From Arthrobacter sp. (lineage in GTDB: Bacteria > Actinomycetota > Actinomycetes > Actinomycetales > Micrococcaceae), in the NCBI GenBank assembly GCA_030146405.1, contig JASLBS010000138.1:1-10606 (forward strand): a stretch of 10,606 bases of DNA. Reading direction: 5' to 3'. The position numbers and the translations under genes are program-made. The notes beneath the pieces are model-generated. The model saw nothing but the letters and a program-made list of their open reading frames with translations, made no database searches and was not told the DNA's origin. Within the stretch, counting starts at the first letter, position 1; each line of letters starts with the position of its first letter. Shown piece after piece: positions 1 through 7,207 of the stretch.

Positions 1-2286
1 TCGGTGGCCGTGCACCGCTTCCTCCCAGGTGGCGCGCTTGATCGCCGCGTCCGGGATGGCTGCGGAGGCCAGGGTGAATCCGACCCTTCCGGATGCCGTG
101 GGATCCGCGGCACGTTCCCTCTCGAGCTCGCCGGGAAGCACCCGCCCCTGTGCGGCGAGCCCCTGCAGGAGGAGCCAGCGCAGCTCGGCGTCGAGCGGGA
201 GCCCGGGGACCCGTTCCCCGCCGTCGAGCAGGGACCGGACCGCCTCCGCGGCCCTGGGTGCCGTGCGGGCCAGTCCGGCAAGAGCCCGGGCCCAGGCGAG
301 CTGCAGGTCCGAGCCCGCTGCCGCCGCGTGCAGACCCTCGACCAGGAAGTGACGGAGCCGGTCCCGGAGCTCGGGACGCTGATCGGCGGGCGCGAAGCGC
401 TCGACCGCCGCGCGGGCGTTGGCCAGCAGCACCTGCAGCATACCCACTCCCGTCTCGGCGGGAGCGGCGAGCAGGACGGCGTCCAGGTAGGACCGCACCG
501 GCAGGCGCGCGTCCCGCGTGCTGGACCACAGCGCGGTGAGGCAGGTCGCGCGGGCCAGCGGGTCGCGCAGCCGGTGCACCGAGGTGAGCAGCGTGGCGAG
601 CGAGTGGTCGTCGAAGAGGAGCTTGGCGTAGGTGAGGTCGTCGTCGTTGACCAGGAGGAGGTCGGGCCGGGGTGTCCCGGTGAGCGCCGGGACGGGCGTG
701 CGCGGGCCCTCGATGGTCAGCGCTTCACTGCCCGTCCGCACCAGCCAGCCGTCGGTGTCGAACGAGTACAGTCCGAGCCGGACCCGGTGAGGCCGCGGCT
801 CGTCCTGTCCCGTCACCGGGTCCACGGCGCCCTGCACGATCGTGACGTCGGTGAGGACGTGGCCGTCGTCGGAGGTGAGTTCGGCCTGGAGGGAGGGGAC
901 GCCGGAGGTCTTCAGCCAGGAGTCCGCCCACGCGCCGAGGTCCTGACCGGTGGCGGAGGTGAGCACGTCCAGGAGATCCGCCAGTGTGGTGTTGCCGTAC
1001 TCGTGCCGCCGGAAATACTGGCGGGCGGCCGCGATGAAGGCGTCGCGGCCCACGAAGGCCACGAGCTGCTTCAGCACCGAGGCACCCTTGGCGTACGTGA
1101 TGCCGTCGAAGTTCTGCTTGGCCGCCTCCAGGTCGGGGATGTCGGCGACGATCGGGTGCGTGGTGGGGAGTTGGTCCTGGACGTACGCCCACGACTTCCG
1201 GCGGTTCGCGAAGCTCACCCACGCGGTACTCCAGCGGGTCGCCTCGGCAACGGCGAGCGCGCCCATGTAGTCGGCGAACGATTCCTTGAGCCAGAGATCG
1301 TCCCACCACGACATGGTAACCAGGTCACCGAACCACATGTGCGCCATCTCGTGCATGATCGTGTTCGCGCGCGCCTCCCACTGGGCCTCAGTGGCTGCGG
1401 ACCGGAAGACGTAGTTCTCCGTGAAGGTCACCAGCCCCGGGTTCTCCATGGCCCCGAGGTTGTACTCGGGCACGAAGGCCTGGTCGTACTTCCCGAACGG
1501 GTACGGGTAGTCGAAGAGCTGGTGGAAGAACTCGAGGCCGCGCTTGGTGGTGTCGAAGATCTCCGGCGCATCGAACGAGGGTGCCAGGGAACGGCGGCAG
1601 TACAGGGCGAGGGGTATCTCGAGCCCCTCTCCCGCGGTGCCGGGCGTTCCGGACCAGGAATCGACCTCCCGATGGTAGGGGCCGGCGAGGATCGCGGTGA
1701 TGTAGGTGGAGATGCGCTGCGTCGGACGGAAGGTCCACCGCCGGACCGACCCGGCGGCGCCTGCATCGGCAGGCTGGGGTACCTCGGCGCCGTTGGACGC
1801 CACCAGCCACTCCGAGGGAGCGAGCACGCTGAAGGAGAAGGCTGCCTTGAGGTCGGGCTGTTCGAAGTTGGCGAAGACCCGTCGGGCGTCGGCCGGCTCG
1901 TACTGCGTGTACAGGTAGGTCTCGCCGTCCACGGGGTCGACGAAACGGTGCAGGCCCTCGCCGCTGGAGCTGAAGTAGGCCTCACCCTGCACCGTCACGG
2001 TATTGGTCTCCTCGAGGCCCTCGAGGTGGATCCGAGCGCCCTCGCTCACCGCTCCTACCGCCAGGACCCGCCCGTTGAGTTCGACGGCGGTGACGCTCCC
2101 GATGAAGTCGAGGAACGTGGAGGCTCCCGGTTCGACACAGGAGAACACCACCGTGGTGGTGCTGGTGTAGGTGCGCCGGGCAGTGTCACCCGCCGCGGAC
2201 AGATCGAGCTCGACGTCGTAGCTCTCGGTCCGCAGCAGTGCCGAACGGGCGGCCGTCTCGTCCCGGCTCAGGTTCTCGTTCTCCAT
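1..2286 (-). CDS. pepN: Aminopeptidase N, M1 family zinc metallopeptidase (C-terminus cut by the window edge)
   Basis: Cytoplasmic exopeptidase that removes N-terminal residues from peptides during protein turnover. The frame is open for 762 codons from ATG 2284-2286 to the window edge. Visible M1 hallmarks are the exopeptidase motif GAMEN at residues 278-282 (binds the substrate amino terminus), the zinc site HEMAH at 312-316 (H312, E313, H316) with the third ligand E335 exactly 18 residues later in LKESFADY, and Tyr398 in TYAKGA, the usual transition-state tyrosine. Residues 1-200 form the beta saddle domain and about 205-450 the thermolysin-like domain; the helical ERAP1-like C-terminal domain follows. 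Actinobacterial PepN proteins are about 850-860 residues, so roughly 90-100 residues lie beyond position 1. No signal peptide is seen. The start fits the family N-terminus (ENLSRDETAARSALL), but no Shine-Dalgarno precedes it and a large palindrome ends six bases upstream. glgC lies upstream on the same strand. Confidence 0.95.
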   Translation of the reverse strand, partial: MENENLSRDETAARSALLRTESYDVELDLSAAGDTARRTYTSTTTVVFSCVEPGASTFLDFIGSVTAVELNGRVLAVGAVSEGARIHLEGLEETNTVTVQGEAYFSSSGEGLHRFVDPVDGETYLYTQYEPADARRVFANFEQPDLKAAFSFSVLAPSEWLVASNGAEVPQPADAGAAGSVRRWTFRPTQRISTYITAILAGPYHREVDSWSGTPGTAGEGLEIPLALYCRRSLAPSFDAPEIFDTTKRGLEFFHQLFDYPYPFGKYDQAFVPEYNLGAMENPGLVTFTENYVFRSAATEAQWEARANTIMHEMAHMWFGDLVTMSWWDDLWLKESFADYMGALAVAEATRWSTAWVSFANRRKSWAYVQDQLPTTHPIVADIPDLEAAKQNFDGITYAKGASVLKQLVAFVGRDAFIAAARQYFRRHEYGNTTLADLLDVLTSATGQDLGAWADSWLKTSGVPSLQAELTSDDGHVLTDVTIVQGAVDPVTGQDEPRPHRVRLGLYSFDTDGWLVRTGSEALTIEGPRTPVPALTGTPRPDLLLVNDDDLTYAKLLFDDHSLATLLTSVHRLRDPLARATCLTALWSSTRDARLPVRSYLDAVLLAAPAETGVGMLQVLLANARAAVERFAPADQRPELRDRLRHFLVEGLHAAAAGSDLQLAWARALAGLARTAPRAAEAVRSLLDGGERVPGLPLDAELRWLLLQGLAAQGRVLPGELERERAADPTASGRVGFTLASAAIPDAAIKRATWEEAVHGHR

Positions 2287-2292
2287 CCGGTT

Positions 2293-2342
2293 ATTCAACC
2301 ACGCACCGGGAGGGCGGCCGCCCTGCCGGTGCGTGGTTGAAT
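2293..2342. terminator. 50-nt near-perfect palindrome between glgC and pepN, probable glgC terminator
   Basis: Arms ATTCAACCACGCACCGG (2293-2309) and its exact complement (2326-2342) enclose a perfect inner palindrome at 2311-2324. The only break in symmetry is a G-G mismatch at 2310/2325. It begins 8 nt after the glgC stop codon (2351-2353) and ends six bases before the pepN ATG, filling most of the 64-nt gap. The position suits a terminator for glgC on the minus strand. No T-run follows the stem, which is common in high-GC actinobacteria. It could instead be an attenuator or a binding site governing pepN, because any local pepN leader must pass through it. The structure is directly visible; the function is inferred. 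Confidence 0.75.
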
Positions 2343-2350
2343 GATCACCG

Positions 2351-3598
2351 TCAGATCGGCGGCTCCACCACTTGCCCTTTGCTCACGATCGTCAGGCCCG
2401 ACTCGGTGACGGCGAAACCGCGCTGCCGGTCGAGGTCAGGGTCGACGCCGATCTGGGCACCGGCGGGCACCCACACGTTCTTGTCGATGATGGCCCGGCG
2501 GACCACCGCACCCGCGCCCACGTTGACCTTGTCCAGGAGCACGGATCCAGTGACCTCAGCGGCCTCGTCGATGAAGACATCCGTGGCGAGGACCGAGGTG
2601 CGCACGGCTCCACCGGAGACCACCACGCCCGCGGACACGATCGAGTCGTGTGCCTCACCCGAGCGACCGGAGGCGCTCCGCACGAACTTCGCCGGAGGGG
2701 AGACACTCTGTCGCGTGTAGATCGGCCACTGCAGGTTGTAGAGATTGAACAGCGGCAGCGGCGAGATGAGGTCCATGTTGGCGTCGTAGTACGAATCCAT
2801 GGTGCCGACGTCGCGCCAGTACTGGCGATCCCGGTCGGTGGAGCCGGCGATGTCGTTCGTCGTGAAGTCGTACACGGCGGCGTCATTGCGTCCCACGAAG
2901 TAGGGAATGATGTCCCCGCCCATGTCGTGCTTGGTGTCCAGCCGCGCGGCGTCGTCCTCCAGTGCCTTCACGAGAGCATCCGTGGTGAAGACGTAGTTGC
3001 CCATCGAGGCGAGGAAGCTGTCGGGATCATCCGGCAACCCGGGGGTTGTCTTCGGCTTCTCCACGAATGCCGCGATGCGCCCGGGATCATCCTGGTCCAC
3101 CTCGATGACGCCGAACTGGTCCACCAGGTGCATGGGCTGGCGCACCGCGGCGACGCTGACCGAGGCGCCGCTCTTCACATGGGCGTCCACCATCTGCTGG
3201 AAGTCCATCCGGTACACGTGATCGGCACCGATCACCACCACGATGTCCGGCTGGGCGTCGTGGATGAGATTCAGGGACTGGTAGATCGCGTTGGCGCTAC
3301 CGAGGAACCAGCTCTTACCGCGGCGCTGCTGTGCCGGTACTGAAGCGATGTAGTTACGTAACAGGGTGGACATGCGCCACGTCTCGGAGATGTGCCGGTC
3401 CAGGCTATGGGACTTGTACTGCGTCAGGACCACGATCTGCAGGTAACCGGAATTGACCAGGTTGGACAGTGCGAAGTCGATCAGACGATAGCTTCCCGCG
3501 AACGGCACGGCCGGCTTGGCCCTGTCCGCGGTCAGCGGCATCAACCGCTTGCCCTCCCCGCCTGCCAACACCACGGCGAGTACTTTCTTCGGTGCCAC
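2351..3598 (-). CDS. glgC: Glucose-1-phosphate adenylyltransferase (ADP-glucose pyrophosphorylase)
   Basis: Makes ADP-glucose and pyrophosphate from ATP and glucose-1-phosphate, the committed step of bacterial glycogen/alpha-glucan synthesis in the cytoplasm. The 415-residue length is normal for actinobacterial GlgC. The nucleotidyltransferase domain carries the nucleotide loop LAGGEGKRLMPLT (11-23), AKPAVPF (27-33), RLIDFALSN (38-46), GADHVYRMD (124-132, with D126 as the expected metal-binding catalytic Asp) and FVEKP (178-182, with K181 expected to contact glucose-1-phosphate). YWRDVGTMDSYYDANMDL and a C-terminal left-handed beta-helix region (about 300-415) follow. GTG 3596-3598 was chosen as start because GGGAGG lies six bases upstream and the next residues match the family start (APKKVLAVVLAGGEG); the frame stays open further upstream but without family-like sequence. 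It is divergent from glgA, as in Mycobacterium. One oddity is Asn103 in GSANA, where Asp is common in the family. Confidence 0.96.
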   Translation of the reverse strand: MAPKKVLAVVLAGGEGKRLMPLTADRAKPAVPFAGSYRLIDFALSNLVNSGYLQIVVLTQYKSHSLDRHISETWRMSTLLRNYIASVPAQQRRGKSWFLGSANAIYQSLNLIHDAQPDIVVVIGADHVYRMDFQQMVDAHVKSGASVSVAAVRQPMHLVDQFGVIEVDQDDPGRIAAFVEKPKTTPGLPDDPDSFLASMGNYVFTTDALVKALEDDAARLDTKHDMGGDIIPYFVGRNDAAVYDFTTNDIAGSTDRDRQYWRDVGTMDSYYDANMDLISPLPLFNLYNLQWPIYTRQSVSPPAKFVRSASGRSGEAHDSIVSAGVVVSGGAVRTSVLATDVFIDEAAEVTGSVLLDKVNVGAGAVVRRAIIDKNVWVPAGAQIGVDPDLDRQRGFAVTESGLTIVSKGQVVEPPI

Positions 3599-3604
3599 TA
3601 ATGA

Positions 3605-3610
3605 CCTCCC
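3605..3610 (-). promoter_or_regulatory. Strong ribosome binding site that fixes the glgC start
   Basis: The minus strand reads GGGAGG followed by six bases and then GTG at 3598. This selects the GTG start over the longer open frame that begins at an ATG at 3665-3667. The residues added by that longer frame resemble no GlgC N-terminus. Confidence 0.8.
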
Positions 3611-3670
3611 GCTCTTCCTTGAGTGTTCTGCGTCCTCGATTGGTCGTCGATCAGCGTAGGTCCACACATC

Positions 3671-3685
3671 CCGGAACCCTTCCGG
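3671..3685. repeat. Inverted repeat CCGGAA-CCC-TTCCGG in the glgC/glgA promoter region
   Basis: A perfect 6-bp inverted repeat around a 3-base centre, placed between the two candidate -10 boxes of the divergent pair. It could be an operator for a dimeric regulator of both genes. Six-base arms in GC-rich DNA can also arise by chance, so the function is unproven. Confidence 0.4.
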
Positions 3686-3732
3686 TCCACTTCACACTAG
3701 AGGACTCCGACGCACTGCACTACGTTGGTCTG

Positions 3733-4926
3733 GTGCGAGTAGACATTGTGACCAAGGAGTTCCCGCCCGAGATCTACGGCGGAGCGGGGGTGCACGTCGC
3801 CGAGCTCAGCCGCGTCCTCGCGCCTGAGGTGGATCTCAGGGTCCACGCGTTCGGTGCCGCCCGCCCCGAGGACTACCACGGAGCCAGGGTGAGCTCCTAC
3901 GGCGTTCCGGAAGGACTCGGCGCGGCCAATCCGGCGGTCCAGACGCTGGGCACCGATCTGCAGATGCTCGAGGCCATCAAGGGCGCGGACCTCGTGCACT
4001 CGCACACCTGGTACGCCAACATGGCAGGGCATCTCGCCTCCCTCCTGCACGGTGTCCCGCACGTCCTGAGCGCCCACAGCCTCGAGCCGCTGCGTCCGTG
4101 GAAGGCCGAGCAGCTCGGTGGCGGTTACGCCCTCTCCTCCTGGGTGGAGAAGACCTCCTACGAGGCCGCGACTGCGGTGATCGCGGTGTCGGCCGGCATG
4201 CGCGCGGACATCCTCCGCAGCTACCCCGACGTCGATCCGGCCAGGGTCCACGTGGTGCACAACGGCATCGACGTGGCGCAGTGGTCGAGGGACGAGGACG
4301 ACGACGTCCTGCGTGCGCACGGCATCGACCCGGCTCGACCGAGCGTGGTGTTCGTGGGACGCAACACCCGGCAGAAAGGTGTGCCCTACCTGCTCCGGGC
4401 AGCCGCCCGGCTGCCGGCCGACGTCCAGCTGGTCCTCTGCCTCGGCGCAGCGGACACGCCCGAACTCGCGGCGGAGACGGAGGTGCTCATCTCGGAACTC
4501 CGGGAGCGCCGCGGTTCGGTGATCCTGATCGAGAAGATGCTGCCCCGCCGGGAGGTCATCCAGATCCTCAGCCATGCCACGGTCTTCGCGTGCCCGTCCA
4601 TCTACGAGCCCCTCGGTATCGTGAACCTCGAGGCGATGGCGTGCGGCGCCGCCGTCGTCGCCTCCGCGACAGGAGGGATCCCCGAGGTGGTGGACCACGG
4701 CGTCACCGGCACCCTCGTCCCCCTCGAGCAGGTGCAGGACGGCACCGGGACACCGCTGGACCCGGAACGGTTCGTGGCCGACTTCGCAGCAGCACTCACC
4801 GCGCTCGTCACCGATCCGGCGAAGGCGTCAGCGATGGGCGCCGCCGGGCGCGAGCGGGCCGAACGCCACTTCGACTGGGGCACCATCGCGGAGTCCACGC
4901 TCGCGGTGTACCGGAGCCTCCGCTAG
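3733..4926 (+). CDS. glgA: GT4-family ADP-glucose glycosyltransferase: glycogen synthase / alpha-maltose-1-phosphate synthase (GlgM type)
   Basis: Transfers glucose from ADP-glucose. Homologues are annotated glycogen synthase GlgA, but the mycobacterial counterpart (Rv1212c, GlgM) has been shown to build alpha-maltose-1-phosphate from ADP-glucose and glucose-1-phosphate for the GlgE pathway. The protein has 397 residues, shorter than the roughly 480 of classical GT5 GlgA, and matches the GT4 type. Visible are KEFPPEIYGGAGVHVAEL (8-25, donor loop), HSHTWYANMAGH (89-100), HSLEPLRPWKAEQLGGGY (115-132), VGRNTRQKG (208-216, with R210 and K215 expected to bind the ADP phosphates) and the retaining-GT-B EX7E motif E292-E300 in YEPLGIVNLEAMACG. 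GTG 3733 was chosen because translation then starts MRVDIVTKEFPPE, as in the family. No Shine-Dalgarno precedes it, so the mRNA may be leaderless. It is divergent from glgC, which supplies its donor. GlgM versus GlgA activity cannot be settled from sequence alone. Confidence 0.94.
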   Translation: MRVDIVTKEFPPEIYGGAGVHVAELSRVLAPEVDLRVHAFGAARPEDYHGARVSSYGVPEGLGAANPAVQTLGTDLQMLEAIKGADLVHSHTWYANMAGHLASLLHGVPHVLSAHSLEPLRPWKAEQLGGGYALSSWVEKTSYEAATAVIAVSAGMRADILRSYPDVDPARVHVVHNGIDVAQWSRDEDDDVLRAHGIDPARPSVVFVGRNTRQKGVPYLLRAAARLPADVQLVLCLGAADTPELAAETEVLISELRERRGSVILIEKMLPRREVIQILSHATVFACPSIYEPLGIVNLEAMACGAAVVASATGGIPEVVDHGVTGTLVPLEQVQDGTGTPLDPERFVADFAAALTALVTDPAKASAMGAAGRERAERHFDWGTIAESTLAVYRSLR

Positions 4927-4971
4927 CCCTGCCGCGAACGGCCGGGCTTCTCAGCTCAGTAGGTCCCCGAA

Positions 4972-5013
4972 CACGACAGGAGGAACCGGGCTCACCCGGT
5001 TCCTCCTGTCGTG
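4972..5013. terminator. Bidirectional hairpin terminator between convergent genes
   Basis: A perfect 19-bp stem (4972-4990 with 4995-5013) closes on the 4-base loop CTCA. The left arm reads CACGACAGGAGGAACCGGG. It lies 45 bases after the glgA stop and 30 bases after the stop of the convergent acyl-CoA oxidase gene, so it can end transcripts from both sides. There is no T-run on either strand. Nothing else is seen in the 117-bp gap. Confidence 0.88.
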
Positions 5014-5043
5014 CATCGCCTGCCCGGCGGATACCCCGCCGCC

Positions 5044-7155
5044 CTAACGCTTCGAGCGTGCCTTCGCGGCCTTCTTGGCCTTGATCTCGCGGACCAGCAG
5101 CGTCTTCTCGTGGATCGGGGCGTCACCGCTGGCACGGTGGCGGCGCATGTACTCGGCGGCCTCCTGCTGGCGCTCCTGTTCCGCGCCGCTCGCGATCGCC
5201 GAGCGGAGGTGCTCCTGCCCGTAGCCGAAGGCTTCCACCAGATCCAGCGCGTGCGGGCGGATCTTCTCGAGCAACCGGTTGATGTACCCGTCGAGGGTCC
5301 GGGCCCGCTGCGAGGACAGACGGCCGTTCATGAGGAACCAGGCGAGGTCCTTCTCGATCAGGCACAGTCCGAAGAGATCGCGGAGGCGCGTCATCACTTC
5401 CTTCGTCCCGGGGTCCTCGATCTTCCTCAGCCCACGGGTGAACGCCTCCCACTGGAGCAGTTCGGCATGAGCGCGAGCCACCTCGATGAGCTCGTTCTGG
5501 TGCCGGTTGAACAGCGCCGCCGACTTCTCCTGCGGCATGCCCTTCGCGCCGCGGAGCACGGCCGCGAGATCCGCCACGCGGGATTGCACGCGATCGGACA
5601 ACAACTCGTGCTGGGTGTCCTCGTCGCGCAGTGCCGCCGCCGACTTCTTGCCCGAGCCCGAGTCCGCGACGGTCTGGGCGACGCGGCGGAGGCCTGAGCG
5701 GTGCAGGGTCCTGCCCGCCGCCTGTGACACCGCGTAGCGGGCCAGGACCCCGAAGTCCACGCCCTTGAACTCCTTGGCGTAGTCGGTCAGCAGTCTCTTG
5801 GCGACGAGCTGCAGGAGCACGGTGTTGTCGCCCTCGAACGTCACGTAGACGTCGAGGTCGGCGCGCAACGAGGCGAAGCGGTTCTCGATCAGGAAGCCCT
5901 GACCGCCGGTCGCCTCCCGGCATTCCTGCAGCGTGTCGAGGGCCGCCCACGTGCTGAGCGGCTTGAACGCGGCCGCCATGGTTTCGAGGTCCTGGCGGTC
6001 CTCGTCGGTGTCCTGTTCGCCGGAGAACACATCATCGAACTTCTCGAGGAGCTCCTCGTGGGCGAAGGACGCGGCGTAGGTGGTGGCGAGGCGGGGCAGG
6101 AGCCGGCGCTGGTGCCGCTGGTAGTCCATCAGCACCTCCTCCTTGAGGTCCGACGCCGCATTGAACTGGCGGCGTTGCGTCGAGTAGGTGATGGCGGCGG
6201 TCAGGGCGAGCTTGGAGGCGGCCACGGCAGCTCCGTCGAGGGAGACACGTCCCTGCACGAGGGTGCCCAGCATGGTGAAGAAACGCCGGCCGGGGGAGGC
6301 GATGGAGGAGGAGTAGGAGCCGTCCTCCGCGACGTCACCGTAGCGGTTGAGGAGATTGGTGCGGGGAACACGGACGTCCGTGAAGTGGAGCCTGCCGTTG
6401 TCGATCCCGTTCAGGCCTCCCTTGATGCCGTCGTCCTCCCCGTCCACTCCGGGCTTGAAGCTACCATCGGCGTTGCGGAGTTCCACGTAGATGCCGTGCA
6501 CGCCGTGGTTGACCCCGCGCGTGATGAGCTGGGCGAAGACGACGGCGGCACGGCCGTCGATCGCACCGTTCCCGATGTAGTCCTTCCACGCAGCCCTGAA
6601 GGGCGTGTTGATCACGAGCTCATCGGTCCCGGGGTCGAACGTCGCGGTGGTGGCGATACTGGCTACGTCACTGCCGTGGCCCGTCTCCGTCATCGCGAAG
6701 CAGCCGGGGATCTCCATGTTCATGATGCCGGGCAGCCACGCTTCGTGGTGATTCTCGGTGCCGAGGTGGAGGACGGCGGAGCCGAACAGTCCCCACTGCA
6801 CACCGGCCTTGATCTGCAGGGAGGGATCGGCCACCACGAGTTCCTCGAAGCCTGCGACGTTGCCGCCGTGGTCGTCGTTCCCACCGAATGCCGCGGGGAA
6901 GGCGCGATGCACGGCGTGCTGCTCCACGAGGTAGTGCAGCTGGTCGAAGCAACGCAGGCGGTGGTCGGAATGGGTGAGTCCCTCGATCTTGTGTACCTCG
7001 GGACGCCCGGCGAGCGCGCGTGCCGTCCGCCTGACCTCGGCCCACCTGCCCAGGAGCAGTTCGCCCAGTTCCGCGACATCCACCGCTGCCTGCTCGTTGT
7101 CCTTGATGTCCGCCGAGGCGGGAATCTGCTGCGGCCTGGAGATGGTCTGCGTCAT
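5044..7155 (-). CDS. Acyl-CoA oxidase-type flavoprotein (acyl-CoA dehydrogenase/oxidase family)
   Basis: FAD enzyme expected to carry out the first step of acyl-CoA beta-oxidation, forming trans-2-enoyl-CoA. The 703 residues and the layout match peroxisomal-type acyl-CoA oxidases (ACOX), not the roughly 390-residue acyl-CoA dehydrogenases. There is an N-terminal helical domain (about 30-145), a beta domain with FAMTETGHGSDVASIATTATFD (153-174) and the ACOX-like stretch GIDNGRLHFTDVRVPRTNLLNRYGDV (250-275), then a flavin-domain helix bundle with GRVSLDGAAVAASKLALTAAITYSTQRRQF (302-331). ECREATGGQGF (411-421) and YVTFEGDNTVLLQ (437-449) follow, with Glu441 at the position of the ACOX catalytic base, then an extra C-terminal helical domain (about 480-665). 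The tail is strongly basic (REIKAKKAAKARSKR). The ATG is preceded by GAAGGA seven bases away. It follows tetR on the same strand after 52 bp, suggesting co-transcription. Whether O2 or an electron-transfer flavoprotein takes the electrons cannot be read from sequence. Confidence 0.92.
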   Translation of the reverse strand: MTQTISRPQQIPASADIKDNEQAAVDVAELGELLLGRWAEVRRTARALAGRPEVHKIEGLTHSDHRLRCFDQLHYLVEQHAVHRAFPAAFGGNDDHGGNVAGFEELVVADPSLQIKAGVQWGLFGSAVLHLGTENHHEAWLPGIMNMEIPGCFAMTETGHGSDVASIATTATFDPGTDELVINTPFRAAWKDYIGNGAIDGRAAVVFAQLITRGVNHGVHGIYVELRNADGSFKPGVDGEDDGIKGGLNGIDNGRLHFTDVRVPRTNLLNRYGDVAEDGSYSSSIASPGRRFFTMLGTLVQGRVSLDGAAVAASKLALTAAITYSTQRRQFNAASDLKEEVLMDYQRHQRRLLPRLATTYAASFAHEELLEKFDDVFSGEQDTDEDRQDLETMAAAFKPLSTWAALDTLQECREATGGQGFLIENRFASLRADLDVYVTFEGDNTVLLQLVAKRLLTDYAKEFKGVDFGVLARYAVSQAAGRTLHRSGLRRVAQTVADSGSGKKSAAALRDEDTQHELLSDRVQSRVADLAAVLRGAKGMPQEKSAALFNRHQNELIEVARAHAELLQWEAFTRGLRKIEDPGTKEVMTRLRDLFGLCLIEKDLAWFLMNGRLSSQRARTLDGYINRLLEKIRPHALDLVEAFGYGQEHLRSAIASGAEQERQQEAAEYMRRHRASGDAPIHEKTLLVREIKAKKAAKARSKR

Positions 7156-7207
7156 GGTGTGTCCTTCGCTGCTCGGGGTCTGGGTTCGGGCGGATGGAAC
7201 GAAGCGG

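Larger units (their letters stand above)
3599..3732. promoter_or_regulatory. Divergent glgC/glgA promoter region
   Basis: This 134-bp gap must hold both promoters. Toward glgA, TACGTT (3721-3726, TAnnnT pattern) lies six bases before GTG 3733. That is the spacing of a -10 box for a leaderless transcript, and no Shine-Dalgarno is present. No convincing -35 is seen. Toward glgC, TACGCT (minus strand, 3658-3653) is a -10-like hexamer 54 bases before the glgC GTG, also without a good -35. A short inverted repeat at 3671-3685 lies between them. The -10 assignments are weak and based on hexamer pattern only. Confidence 0.5.

Noticed and set aside
4..2340. A plus-strand open frame of 778 codons opposite pepN
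   Set aside because: It is the complement of the pepN reading frame and is open because high-GC codon use rarely creates stops there. Its product is Arg/Gly/Val-rich with no recognisable domain, while the other strand has all M1 catalytic motifs.
3599..3667. Longer GlgC start at the ATG at 3665-3667
   Set aside because: The extra residues do not resemble any GlgC start, and they cross the strong GGGAGG site that precedes GTG 3598.
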